Assembly: GCA_020638285.1 (NCBI GenBank)
Contig: JACKIV010000003.1
Span: 1 to 64,000 of the forward strand
From: Rhodospirillales bacterium
GTDB taxonomy: Bacteria > Pseudomonadota > Alphaproteobacteria > Micavibrionales > Micavibrionaceae
DNA: 64,000 bases
Reading direction: 5' to 3'
Numbering within the stretch: position 1 is the first letter of the stretch; the number at the start of each line of letters is the position of its first letter. Made by a program: the position numbers and the translations under genes. The notes under the pieces were generated by a model. It was not told the DNA's origin, did no database searches, and was given only the letters and a program-made list of their open reading frames with translations. Below are positions 17,218 to 25,910 of the stretch, piece by piece.

Positions 17218-18080
17218 GAAAAAAACGCCTGAGTCAGGATGTAATTGGAAATCAGGATCAGGATGGAGGCTGTGACAACCGCGTTTGTCGTGGCTGCGCC
17301 CACCCCTTGCGCGCCGTGGTCGGAGTGAAACCCGTGGTAACAGCCCATAAGACTGACAATCAGGCCGAAAACACCGGCCTTTATCAGGCCAGACATCACG
17401 TCGATTGTCTCCAGAATGTCCCATGTCTGGGTCAAATAACTCGATGGATTAAAGCCCAGCGTATAGATGCTGACCAGATATCCGCCGAAAACCCCGATGA
17501 TATCGCCGGTCAGGACGAGCAGGGGCAGCATGAGCGTTCCCGCAACCACGCGGGGCGCGATCAGATATTTGAAGGGGTTGACGGACAGGGTGACAAGGGC
17601 GTCGATCTGTTCGGTAACCCGCATCGTACCGATTTCGGCGGCGATCGCCGCGCCAATTCGTCCGGCAACCATCAATCCGGCCAGAACGGGGGCCAGTTCG
17701 CGCGTGACCGACAGGACAACGACTCCGGCCACTGCGCTTTCGGCATTGAACCGGGCAAACCCGGTATAGCTCTGGAGCGCCAGAACCATCCCGGTAAACA
17801 GGGCCGTCATGCCCACCACGGGCAGGGAGTAAAATCCGATATCCATAATCTGGCGTCCGACCAATCGCAGATAGATCGGAGGCAAAAACGCGTGCAAAAC
17901 TGCCTTTCCGGCAAACATGGTCAGGCGTCCGCAGGACTGGAACAGGTGCAGAATCGTGGCCCCGATGGCCTCGCAGCTGTCCAGAACGCTCACGCAGATG
18001 CGACGGGCAAGGGGGCAGAGCCCACCTGCCGGGCAAGGCGGCGGTGTTTCTTCCGAAAGGGTTGCAGGGGTGGTGGTCAT
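17214..18080 (-). CDS. mlaE: MlaE-type ABC transporter permease
   Basis: 288 residues with about five or six membrane segments. The conserved core TGMVLALQSYTGFARF, VTRELAPVLAGLMVAGRIGA (20 residues, near 130-149) and AAEIGTMRVTEQIDAL are hallmarks of MlaE/YrbE permeases. It forms the membrane part of the Mla lipid transporter with MlaF. No mlaD (MCE domain) gene follows, although it is the usual third partner; it may lie elsewhere. Confidence 0.96.
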   Translation of the reverse strand: MTTTPATLSEETPPPCPAGGLCPLARRICVSVLDSCEAIGATILHLFQSCGRLTMFAGKAVLHAFLPPIYLRLVGRQIMDIGFYSLPVVGMTALFTGMVLALQSYTGFARFNAESAVAGVVVLSVTRELAPVLAGLMVAGRIGAAIAAEIGTMRVTEQIDALVTLSVNPFKYLIAPRVVAGTLMLPLLVLTGDIIGVFGGYLVSIYTLGFNPSSYLTQTWDILETIDVMSGLIKAGVFGLIVSLMGCYHGFHSDHGAQGVGAATTNAVVTASILILISNYILTQAFFS

Positions 18081-18188
18081 TCTTTCGTTCCCGACAGTAT
18101 CACACCGTTCCTTTTACCTGTCCCGATGTCAAAAGAAAAGGATGAAATATCTGAATTTTCGGTCTTTATGAAGGGGCACGGGTGGCGT

Positions 18189-19304
18189 ATGATTTCGGGC
18201 ATGGCTCATTATATCCTGCGTCGCCTTTTGTTGATGATTCCGACCCTTCTTGGGATTTTGCTGGTCAGCTTTGCTGTGGTGCAGTTTGTCCCCGGCGGGC
18301 CGGTGGAGCGGATGATCGCCCAGATGCAGGGGCATGGCGCCGATGCGACGTCCCGTTTTACAGGCGGGGCGAACGCCGATATGGCGGCGGGTGGAATCGC
18401 GCAGGCCACCGGCGAGGGGAGCCAGTATCGCGGCTCTCAGGGGCTTGATCCGGAATTTATCAAGGAACTGGAGAAGATGTACGGATTCGATCGCCCGGCG
18501 CCGGAGAGATTCATCCGGATGGTCTGGAATTACATGCGGTTCGATCTTGGTGAAAGTTATTACCGGGATGTGTCTGTGGCGGGACTGGTGATTGAAAAAA
18601 TGCCGGTGTCAATTTCTCTGGGGCTGTGGTCGACTCTTCTGGTCTATCTGGTGTCGATTCCGCTTGGCATCCGCAAGGCCGTCCGGGATGGCGAGGCGTT
18701 CGATGTGTGGACGAGCGCGGCGATTTTCATCGGATACGCGATTCCCTCGTTCATGTTCGCGATTTTGCTCATTATTCTGTTCGCGGGGGGGCGGTATTGG
18801 GATCTGTTTCCCTTGCGCGGGATTTTGTCGGATGATTGGCGTGAGATGCCCTGGCATCAACTCATTCTGGACTATCTATGGCATATGACGCTCCCGATTG
18901 TGGCGCTGGTCATCAGCGGATTTGCGGGGCTGACCATGCTCACCAAGAATTCGTTTCTGGAGGAAATCAACAAGCAATACGTTTTGACCGCGCGCGCCAA
19001 AGGCTTGTCCGAACGGCGGGTTTTGTACGGCCATGTGTTCCGCAATGCCATGTTGATTGTAATTGCAGGCTTTCCGGCGGCGTTTTTGTCCATTTTCTTT
19101 ACCGGGTCGCTGTTGATCGAGGTGATTTTCAGTCTCGATGGAATCGGGCTTTTGGGCTATGAGTCCATCATGAACCGGGATTATCCGGTTGTTCTGGGAA
19201 CCTTGTATATTTTCAGCCTGATGGGGCTTTTGATGACCCTGATCCGTGATGTGACCTATGTTCTGGTCGATCCAAGGATTGACTTTGCCGGGCGGGGCGG
19301 GTAA
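18189..19304 (+). CDS. yejB: YejB-type peptide ABC transporter permease
   Basis: 371 residues from the ATG at 18189; ATGs at 18126 and 18201 are alternatives, and YejB proteins usually begin at the residues MAHYILRRLL that follow 18201. It has the N-terminal membrane segment, the long YejB-type periplasmic loop with PGGPVERMIAQM and GLDPEFIKELEKMYGFD, then the BPD_transp_1 domain with the EAA-like loop ARAKGLSERRVLYGHVFRNA (20 residues). YejABEF imports oligopeptides and microcin C. The partners yejA, yejE and yejF are not adjacent, which is unusual. Confidence 0.92.
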   Translation: MISGMAHYILRRLLLMIPTLLGILLVSFAVVQFVPGGPVERMIAQMQGHGADATSRFTGGANADMAAGGIAQATGEGSQYRGSQGLDPEFIKELEKMYGFDRPAPERFIRMVWNYMRFDLGESYYRDVSVAGLVIEKMPVSISLGLWSTLLVYLVSIPLGIRKAVRDGEAFDVWTSAAIFIGYAIPSFMFAILLIILFAGGRYWDLFPLRGILSDDWREMPWHQLILDYLWHMTLPIVALVISGFAGLTMLTKNSFLEEINKQYVLTARAKGLSERRVLYGHVFRNAMLIVIAGFPAAFLSIFFTGSLLIEVIFSLDGIGLLGYESIMNRDYPVVLGTLYIFSLMGLLMTLIRDVTYVLVDPRIDFAGRGG

Positions 19305-19344
19305 AAGGCACGCATTATGTATAAAAGAAGAGGAGGGTGTTTAT

Positions 19345-19572
19345 ATGAATCAGGAAAAGAAAGATCAGATCATAAGGCTTCTGGGTGATTTTCAGACGCG
19401 CGTGCAGCCAGGGGATGACGCCGTGGAAATGGATCTTTTACGGGCGCAGATAACGGCCATTAAGGAGGGCGATCCGGGACCTGAAAGAGTTACTGGCGGG
19501 GCCGTGAAGTCTCTCACGACGCCTTCTGGACCGGACATCAGCGCCATTACAAAGCTGGTTTGTTGTCCGTAG
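19345..19572 (+). CDS. Hypothetical small protein
   Basis: 75 residues. The strong ribosome site GAGGAGGG is seven bases before the ATG, 40 bases after yejB. The N-terminal half is a charged helix (MNQEKKDQIIRLLGDFQ and on), the C-terminal half is Gly/Pro/Thr-rich and ends in CCP. No domain recognised. Confidence 0.5.
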   Translation: MNQEKKDQIIRLLGDFQTRVQPGDDAVEMDLLRAQITAIKEGDPGPERVTGGAVKSLTTPSGPDISAITKLVCCP

Positions 19573-19703
19573 GCGGACGGTATCGGGGTGGTTCGTGTTT
19601 GGAAGCGCGGACCCTTAAACTTCGCCTTTTTTTTGTCTCGTTTCCGGGATAGTGTCGGGGACAGGGCAGGGCTGGGCCTTGCGGGATATCACACAGAGGG
19701 GCT

Positions 19704-20186
19704 ATGAATATGAGAAAGATTCTGATGGTTGTTGCGGCCTGTGCGTCCGTCGGCCTTGCCGGATGCCAGGGGCTGGATAGCATGGGAACAAAGCAGGCGG
19801 TTGGCACGGGCGGCGGCGCGATTCTGGGCGGTCTGGCCGGGGCGCAACTGGGCAAGGGCCGGGGCCAGCTTTGGGCAACGGGTGCGGGCGCGCTTCTGGG
19901 AGCTTTGGCGGGCAGCGAGATCGGAAGCTCGCTTGATCGCGCGGACCAGATGTATGCTCAAAAAGCGACCACGCAGGCCTATAACGCACCGGTTGGGCAG
20001 ACAATCACTTGGAACAATCCGCAGAGCGGCAATTACGGCACCATCACGCCGGTGCGCGATGGGCGCGACAATGGCGGACGGTACTGCCGCGAGTACAGCC
20101 AGACGATCTATGTCGGCGGCAAGCAGCAATCCGGTTATGGCACGGCCTGTCAGTCTCCCGATGGAAGCTGGGAAATCGTCAAGTAA
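19704..20186 (+). CDS. 17 kDa surface antigen family lipoprotein
   Basis: 160 residues. The lipobox VGLAGC predicts lipid modification at about Cys21. A glycine-zipper segment follows (GTGGGAILGGLAGAQLG and GAGALLGALAGSEIG), as in the Rickettsia 17 kDa antigen family. The C-terminal domain (TITWNNPQSGNYGTITPVR, then CREYSQTIYVGG and TACQSPDGSWEIV) matches the RT0821/Lpp0805-type surface domain, with two cysteines that may pair. Probably in the outer membrane. A bidirectional terminator follows it. Confidence 0.9.
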   Translation: MNMRKILMVVAACASVGLAGCQGLDSMGTKQAVGTGGGAILGGLAGAQLGKGRGQLWATGAGALLGALAGSEIGSSLDRADQMYAQKATTQAYNAPVGQTITWNNPQSGNYGTITPVRDGRDNGGRYCREYSQTIYVGGKQQSGYGTACQSPDGSWEIVK

Positions 20187-20201
20187 GATAAGGATATAAA
20201 G

Positions 20202-20243
20202 AAAAGCCCCTCTCTTCGGGATGCCGGGGAGAGGGGCTTTTTT
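20202..20243. terminator. Bidirectional rho-independent terminator
   Basis: An inverted repeat of 13 bases, AAAAGCCCCTCTC at 20202-20214 and its complement at 20229-20241, flanks a 14-base loop. It ends in a T run on the plus strand and is preceded by A residues, which become a T run on the minus strand. It lies between the convergent lipoprotein and metK genes and can serve both. Confidence 0.93.
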
Positions 20244-20266
20244 GTCAGAGTCAGAGGAGGAGAGCT

Positions 20267-21460
20267 TTATCCCACAATCTGGCGGATGGGTTCGACCAGG
20301 TCGCATTTTTCCCACGAAAACCCTCCGTCGTCTTCCGGCGCACGGCCAAAATGGCCGTAGGCCGCTGTTCGGGCAAAAATCGGCCGGTTGAGTTTGAGAT
20401 GTTCGCGAATCCCCCGAGGGCTTAAATCCATGCACTTCGTGGCGGCTTCGACCAGAATCGACTCCGGAACCGTCCCGGTTTCATGCGTATTGACGTAAAC
20501 GGATAGGGGTTTCGAGACACCGATGGCATAGGACAACTGAATGGTGCATTTTTCGGCGTACCCGGCGGCAACGATGTTCTTGGCCAGATAGCGGGCCGCA
20601 TAGGCCGCCGACCGATCGACTTTCGTGGGGTCTTTTCCAGAAAATGCACCGCCGCCATGAGGCGCCGCGCCGCCATAGGTGTCCACGATGATTTTGCGCC
20701 CTGTCAATCCGCAATCGCCTTCGGGGCCACCGATTACGAATCGGCCCGTCGGGTTGACGTAAAACTCGTTTTCAGGACACATCCACCCTTCGGGCAGGAC
20801 GGCCAGAACATGCGGACGCACGATGTTCTTCACATCCTGTTGTGACAGGTGTTCGGCGTGCTGGGTTGACACCACGACAGACCGGGCCCGGACGGGCTTT
20901 CCATCCCGATATTCCAGTGTGATCTGGGATTTCGCGTCGGGCTCCAGCCCCGGCTCCGCACCAGAATGCCGCGCCTCGGCCAGAGAACGCAAAATGGCGT
21001 GCGCGTAATGCAGCGGGGCGGGCATGAGCGCCTCGGTCTCGGTGCAGGCATATCCGAACATGATTCCCTGATCGCCTGCGCCTTCGTCTTTGCCCGAGGC
21101 TGCGTCAACGCCCATGGCGATGTCGGCGGACTGGTTATGGACACGGACATTCACTTCGGCATTTTTCCAGTGGAATCCGCGCTGTTCGTATCCGATGGAT
21201 TTGATGGTCTGGCGTGCGATGTCTTCCAGAACGGCGTGCGTGATAGAGTCCGGGCCTCGCGTTTCTCCCAGAATGGCGACGTAGTTGGTTGTCACCGCTG
21301 TTTCGATAGCGGTGCGGGCCTGCGGGTCGTGCGCAAGAAAGTGATCGACGATCGAATCGGAGATTCGGTCACAAACCTTGTCCGGGTGTCCTTCGGAGAC
21401 AGACTCGCTTGTAAAGATATAGTTCTGAAGGCCATGGGATGTCAGAGGGTGCGATTTCAT
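20267..21460 (-). CDS. metK: S-adenosylmethionine synthetase
   Basis: 397 residues from the ATG at 21460, which has AGGAG eight bases upstream. It makes AdoMet from methionine and ATP. The N-terminal FTSESVSEGHPDKV, the middle GAGDQGIMFGYA and the C-terminal GGGAFSGKDPTKVDRSAAY are the family signatures. A TATAAT-like -10 is present at 21510-21515 on the minus strand, just after the chemoreceptor gene's stop, so metK probably has its own promoter. No SAM riboswitch fold was recognised in the short leader. Confidence 0.97.
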   Translation of the reverse strand: MKSHPLTSHGLQNYIFTSESVSEGHPDKVCDRISDSIVDHFLAHDPQARTAIETAVTTNYVAILGETRGPDSITHAVLEDIARQTIKSIGYEQRGFHWKNAEVNVRVHNQSADIAMGVDAASGKDEGAGDQGIMFGYACTETEALMPAPLHYAHAILRSLAEARHSGAEPGLEPDAKSQITLEYRDGKPVRARSVVVSTQHAEHLSQQDVKNIVRPHVLAVLPEGWMCPENEFYVNPTGRFVIGGPEGDCGLTGRKIIVDTYGGAAPHGGGAFSGKDPTKVDRSAAYAARYLAKNIVAAGYAEKCTIQLSYAIGVSKPLSVYVNTHETGTVPESILVEAATKCMDLSPRGIREHLKLNRPIFARTAAYGHFGRAPEDDGGFSWEKCDLVEPIRQIVG

Positions 21461-21538
21461 AAGGGCTCCTGAACGAGAGGGCATACGATCTCCCTGGAAA
21501 GTTAAATCTATTATAGGAAATACAAGAGAAATTCCATG

Positions 21539-22738
21539 CTATGCCGAGGAGACCGAAGACGCAAGCAGCTTCTGCAGACCCTCCACGACCTGAATGGACG
21601 AATCTTCAAGGGCGCGGTAATGTACCATGCCCTCTTCCACTTTATGCGCCTCAAAACACTTGGCGGCCTCAATGCCATGAAAATGAACTTTTTTGTGCGG
21701 GGCTTCGATGTGTGCGAAGGCCGGAGCATTTTTGAATTTCTTATCCGTTGTGGTATAGTACCATTTCCCAAGGCGGCACAGTGTGTGGTCTGCAAAATCG
21801 GATGATTTTGCGCTTGAGCGGCCAACGGCCATGTCCAGAAGTTTTTTCTTCCATAACATGTGATCTGCCTGAGCCAGATAGACGACTTTGTCGTCAATGT
21901 CTTCTTCTGCGAGTTTTGATCGCCAGGATTCTATCAGGGAGACACTTTTATCTGTTTGCTCGGCAAGGGTCTGAACAGAGTCAAGATTAAGGTTCCCTTT
22001 CTCCTGAACGATGGACATGTTTTTTGCCAGAAGATCTACAGCGGTTTTTTGCTGGAACAAGACATTGGCCAGATCCTGAACCTGGCCCGAAATGGAGGTT
22101 GAGTTTGAGGCGATATTTTGAAAGTCCTCTGAAACGGCCTCTGTTTTCTCGATAACACTCCCCAAGGCGCCTTGTGCGTCGGAAACGGTGCCCAGAACGT
22201 CTCCGAAAGAATCATTAAGCGCAGAAATCTGTTTCCGGATGGTTTCCGTGGCTTCGCTTGTCTGGCGAGAGAGCGTTTTAACTTCGTTTGCGACGACGGC
22301 AAAGCCTTTTCCATGCTCTCCAGCGCGCGCGGCTTCTATGGTGGCGTTCAGGGCTAGAAGGTTGGTCTGGCCAGCGATTTTTGATATAAGATCAATGACC
22401 TTGACGAGGTCAGACACAACTCCCTGCAGGTTTTTTGTTTTCGACGAAACTGTATCAAAAACAGTGCCGGTCTGAAGAATTTTTTCTTTCAGATCTGTCA
22501 TTTCTTCCAGTCCCCGGCGGGTCAGATTGCTGGAGTCCTGAACGGCATGGGAGGATCTTTGGGCGGCATCCTCAATTTCTCCGATGGAAGCGGAAAGCTC
22601 CTCAACGGCGCTCGCCATCGACGTTCCCGCCATCTGGACGTCTCTTGTCCCGGAAAGGATATTTGCGGTGGATACGCTGATTCCCACGGCAGACATGCTC
22701 AAATCCACAACGTTTTTCAGGGTGTCTCTCAATTGCAT
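21539..22738 (-). CDS. Soluble chemoreceptor with C-terminal CZB zinc-binding domain
   Basis: 399 residues from the ATG at 22738. There is no transmembrane segment, so it is cytoplasmic. The methyl-accepting signalling hairpin tip is visible: IAGQTNLLALNATIEAARAG, then HGKGFAVVANEVKTLSRQT. The last 120 residues carry the CZB pattern: ADHMLWKKKLLD, FADHTLCRLGKWYYT and an HKKVHFHG stretch, giving the 3His/1Cys zinc site typical of this domain. CZB domains sense zinc or hypochlorite-type oxidation. No cheA or cheW gene is nearby. Confidence 0.92.
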   Translation of the reverse strand: MQLRDTLKNVVDLSMSAVGISVSTANILSGTRDVQMAGTSMASAVEELSASIGEIEDAAQRSSHAVQDSSNLTRRGLEEMTDLKEKILQTGTVFDTVSSKTKNLQGVVSDLVKVIDLISKIAGQTNLLALNATIEAARAGEHGKGFAVVANEVKTLSRQTSEATETIRKQISALNDSFGDVLGTVSDAQGALGSVIEKTEAVSEDFQNIASNSTSISGQVQDLANVLFQQKTAVDLLAKNMSIVQEKGNLNLDSVQTLAEQTDKSVSLIESWRSKLAEEDIDDKVVYLAQADHMLWKKKLLDMAVGRSSAKSSDFADHTLCRLGKWYYTTTDKKFKNAPAFAHIEAPHKKVHFHGIEAAKCFEAHKVEEGMVHYRALEDSSIQVVEGLQKLLASSVSSA

Positions 22739-23036
22739 GATGTGAACTCCAGAAGGGGGGTAGGGAAAGTGTAAAGTGGATCTTCCGGTGATTCTATGCC
22801 CGGAATCATGACAAGGCAATTGCGTTTTTCGAGCAGAAAGAGGAGATCGGGCGATTTTTCGTTATATTTTTATGGAAATTTCCGGGATCGTGGGGCTCAA
22901 TTTATTGATGTACATAAGAAAAAACAGGTTAACAACTGAGTGCTTTACAGCGGGGGTAAACAGGCTTCATACTCCGCCGCTGGAAAAGACGTTGAATGAT
23001 TTTGGGCGTTTGTTGAAACAACCGAGCAGGAGACCA

Positions 23037-23612
23037 ATGACCAATCCGATTTCCGAAGGCCGTACGATTGATCTTTCGCGCCGCAAGGTGCTTTTGACAG
23101 GGATCGCGGCGGCCGGGTTTGTCGCCATGCCTTCCGTCATGAAGCCCGCTTTTGCGGCGACCGGCATGGGGGCCTATCGCGTGGCTTTTCGTAATGCGCA
23201 CACGATGGAAAGTTTCTCAGGGGTCTACAGGGTAGGGAATCGCTATCTCCCTGAGGCATTTGAAAGCATCGACACTATTTTGCGGGATTATCGCTGCGGC
23301 AGCACGCATCCGATGGATCCACGTTTGATGGACCTTGTTTATTGGCTGCACTATCAGACCGGGCAGGCGCGTCCCTTTGACGTGATTTCCGGGTATCGCA
23401 GTCCGCAGACCAATGCATTGTTGCGTCAGACGAGTGGTGGTGTCGCGCGGCATTCTCTCCATATGGAGGGCAAGGCCGTGGATATTCGGCTTCCGGGCTT
23501 TTCGACGGCGCAACTGGGGCGTATGGCGCGCAGCATGAAAGCTGGGGGCGTTGGAATTTATGGGAAGAGCGATTTCGTTCATATCGACACCGGCAAGGTT
23601 CGGACCTGGTAG
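23037..23612 (+). CDS. Tat-exported YcbK/DUF882-type peptidase (M15A-like)
   Basis: 191 residues from the ATG at 23037, which has AGGAG seven bases upstream. The N-terminus has a twin-arginine signal (LSRRKVLLTG at residues 13-22) and a likely cleavage site after AFA near 40, so the folded protein is exported by Tat. The zinc ligands of the family are present: His142 and Asp149 in LHMEGKAVDI, and His182 in FVHIDTG. GYRSPQTN is also typical. Relatives act on peptidoglycan cross-links, in the periplasm. The 298 bases upstream, shared with the divergent chemoreceptor gene, hold no other gene. Confidence 0.9.
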   Translation: MTNPISEGRTIDLSRRKVLLTGIAAAGFVAMPSVMKPAFAATGMGAYRVAFRNAHTMESFSGVYRVGNRYLPEAFESIDTILRDYRCGSTHPMDPRLMDLVYWLHYQTGQARPFDVISGYRSPQTNALLRQTSGGVARHSLHMEGKAVDIRLPGFSTAQLGRMARSMKAGGVGIYGKSDFVHIDTGKVRTW

Positions 23613-23618
23613 GATTCC

Positions 23619-24104
23619 ATGATTCTGATCGGCCTTGGCGCCAATCTGCCGGGTCGGTTTGGGTCGCCGCGTGCGGCGCTGGATGCGGCGCGCGAGGGTT
23701 TGGGTCCGCTTGGTCTTTCTGCTGTTTCATCCGTCTGGGTCAGTGCGCCAGTACCTGTTTCGGGCCAGCCCTGGTATTTCAATCAGGTCGTCCGTCTTGA
23801 CACGGATCTTGGGTCGCACGCGGTTCTTGACGCGCTTTTGGCCCTTGAGACCCGGCTCGGACGGCTCAGAAGCGTTCCAAATGCCCCGCGCGTGATGGAT
23901 CTGGATCTGTTGTGTCATGGGTCATGCGTCTGCGATGACCCGGATTTGACTCTTCCGCATCCCCGGATGCATCTGCGAGCCTTTGTTCTTTTTCCTTTGA
24001 AGGAAATCGCGCCGTGCTGGGTGCATCCTGTTTCGGGACGTTCTGTTTCAGACCTGATTGCGGCGCTGGAGCCGGGGCAGGAGATCCGGCGTGATCCATC
24101 ATGA
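23619..24104 (+). CDS. folK: 2-amino-4-hydroxy-6-hydroxymethyldihydropteridine pyrophosphokinase (HPPK)
   Basis: 161 residues. It transfers pyrophosphate to the pterin in folate synthesis. The N-terminal IGLGANLPGRFG and the family motif APRVMDLDLL are present, as well as LTLPHPRMHLRAFVLFPL. It begins six bases after the DUF882 gene and overlaps folP by four bases, so folK-folP are translationally coupled. Confidence 0.95.
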   Translation: MILIGLGANLPGRFGSPRAALDAAREGLGPLGLSAVSSVWVSAPVPVSGQPWYFNQVVRLDTDLGSHAVLDALLALETRLGRLRSVPNAPRVMDLDLLCHGSCVCDDPDLTLPHPRMHLRAFVLFPLKEIAPCWVHPVSGRSVSDLIAALEPGQEIRRDPS

Positions 24105-24931
24105 TACGGCCCATCTTCTCTAAAGGCCCTTACGTGATGGGTGTGGTCAATGTCACTCCGGATAGTTTCTCGGATGGCGGGGCGTTTTTTGATCCCGATG
24201 CAGCCATTGAGCATGGTTTGCGTCTGGTGGAGGAGGGGGCTGATATTCTGGATATTGGCGGGGAGTCAACCCGCCCTGGAGCAAAGCCCGTTGATCCGGA
24301 AGAAGAAATCAGGCGGGTGATCCCCGTTATCAAGGGGCTCTCGGGTCGGGCCCCGTGGATCTCGGTGGATACGCGCCATGCAGAGACGATGCGTGCGGCC
24401 ATTGAGTCTGGGGCTAATTTTATAAATGATATTAGCGCGTTATCTTTTGATCCTCAGAGTCTGGGCGCGGTTCGTAGTTCGGATGCGCCAATTTGCCTGA
24501 TGCATATGCGTGGAACCCCGCAGACGATGTCTGAAAAAACGCACTATAACAATATATTGGAAGATGTTCTTCGCTATTTTTGTGAGCGGATTCATGCGTG
24601 CGAGTCCGCTGGAATTGGATCAGACAGAATCATTCTTGATCCCGGGATTGGTTTTGCGAAAACAACCGGGCAAAATCTGGCCTTGATTCATAATATCGGG
24701 GCGATCTGTGCCCTCGGTTTTCCGGTTCTTTTAGGCGTGTCGCGGAAGCGGTTTATTTCTGCCGTGGCAGGTGAATCCGCTCCTGTGGATCGTCTTGGCG
24801 GGTCACTGGCGGCGGGCCTGTACGGGGTTTCTCAAGGGGTCAAGATTCTGAGGGTGCATGACGTGGCGGCTACGCGTCAGGCTTTGTCGGTTCATGCGGC
24901 TATTGAATCCGCTGTCATTTCAGAATCTTGA
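24101..24931 (+). CDS. folP: Dihydropteroate synthase
   Basis: 276 residues. It joins pterin pyrophosphate to p-aminobenzoate. VMGVVNVTPDSFSDGG and ADILDIGGESTRPGA are the two PROSITE-type signatures; FINDISAL, DPGIGFAKT and GVSRKRFI follow. The last 17 bases overlap the convergent RluD-type gene. Together with pabB-pabA-pabC at 55-58 kb it accounts for much of the folate pathway in this window. Confidence 0.97.
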   Translation: MIRPIFSKGPYVMGVVNVTPDSFSDGGAFFDPDAAIEHGLRLVEEGADILDIGGESTRPGAKPVDPEEEIRRVIPVIKGLSGRAPWISVDTRHAETMRAAIESGANFINDISALSFDPQSLGAVRSSDAPICLMHMRGTPQTMSEKTHYNNILEDVLRYFCERIHACESAGIGSDRIILDPGIGFAKTTGQNLALIHNIGAICALGFPVLLGVSRKRFISAVAGESAPVDRLGGSLAAGLYGVSQGVKILRVHDVAATRQALSVHAAIESAVISES

Positions 24932-25910
24932 TAAGCTCTCCCATATCGGGGGCGAGCGGGGACTCAAAGCGCATCGGCTTTCCGTTTTCTGGATGGATAA
25001 AACCCAGAGCAACGGCATGAAGAGCTTGACGCGAAAAGGCGCAAATATGGTCGATGACGTCATCGTCATATCCGCCTTTGCGAAGCCTGGCGCGCAGAGC
25101 GGTTTTTTGCGGCCCATAGAGTGGGTCACCGATCACGGGTGCGCGGATATGAGCCATATGGACCCGGATCTGGTGTGTCCGGCCTGTTTCAAGGGTACAT
25201 TCAACAAGGGTGCAGGTCTGGTCTTTTCCGAAACTTGAAGCGGTGCAATAGCGGGTCACAGCGGCCCGTCCGTCTTTGACGCCTGCCGCCATTTTCAGAC
25301 GGTGATTTGGATTGCGTCCGATGCTGGTTTCTATTTTACCCGCGGGAGGCATTGGTGCGCCCAGAACCAGAGCGCGATAGGTGCGACTTAAGGTTCGGCT
25401 GCTTAACTGCGCTGCAAGGTGTCGGTGGGCGGTATCCGTTTTGGCTGCTATCATCAGTCCGCTGGTCTCCCGATCCAGTCGGTGGACGATGCCGGGTCGG
25501 GCTACGCCGCCGATGCCGGACAAGCTTGACCCGCAATGGTGCAAGAGCGCATGAACCAGAGTGCCTTGCCCATGCCCCGCGCCCGGATGAACCACCAGAC
25601 CCGCCGGTTTGTCGAGGACCAGAAGAAGATCATCCTCATAGACAATGTTTAGGGGGATATTTTCAGGGACCAGATCGCTGGGCTCGATTTCCGGAAGATG
25701 GACCGTTATGACCCGGCCCGTGCCGACTTTGTGGGCCGGGTCATGAACCGGTGCGCCGTCGATCGAAACGGCGCCTTGCAAGATCAGATCCTTGATTCTC
25801 GTACGGGAAAGAGGGCTGGATTCGGCGCACAGGGCCGTCAGCGCGCGGTCCAGCCGTTCCCCGTCCATCGAGTCTGGAACGATGAACCGGCCCGGGTCAT
25901 GATGGGTCAC
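24915..25910 (-). CDS. rluD: RluA/RluD-type ribosomal RNA pseudouridine synthase
   Basis: 331 residues. An N-terminal S4 RNA-binding domain (ERLDRALTAL to VSIDGAPV) is followed by the catalytic domain. The catalytic Asp is in HRLDRETSGLMI, and LLVLDKPAGLVVHPG and LETGRTHQIRVHMAH are conserved. RluD modifies 23S rRNA in helix 69; whether this is RluD or another RluA-family member cannot be settled from the sequence alone. It overlaps its upstream neighbour by four bases (ATGA). Confidence 0.92.
   Translation of the reverse strand: MTHHDPGRFIVPDSMDGERLDRALTALCAESSPLSRTRIKDLILQGAVSIDGAPVHDPAHKVGTGRVITVHLPEIEPSDLVPENIPLNIVYEDDLLLVLDKPAGLVVHPGAGHGQGTLVHALLHHCGSSLSGIGGVARPGIVHRLDRETSGLMIAAKTDTAHRHLAAQLSSRTLSRTYRALVLGAPMPPAGKIETSIGRNPNHRLKMAAGVKDGRAAVTRYCTASSFGKDQTCTLVECTLETGRTHQIRVHMAHIRAPVIGDPLYGPQKTALRARLRKGGYDDDVIDHICAFSRQALHAVALGFIHPENGKPMRFESPLAPDMGELIKILK

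Noticed and set aside
17307..18188. Long in-frame extension upstream of yejB
   Set aside because: It runs antisense through mlaE, with composition unlike a protein. YejB proteins start at the later ATGs, so it is an open-frame shadow.
21461..21538. Possible SAM riboswitch before metK
   Set aside because: The leader is too short and no SAM-I, SAM-II or SAM/SAH fold could be drawn; only a -10-like TATAAT is seen.
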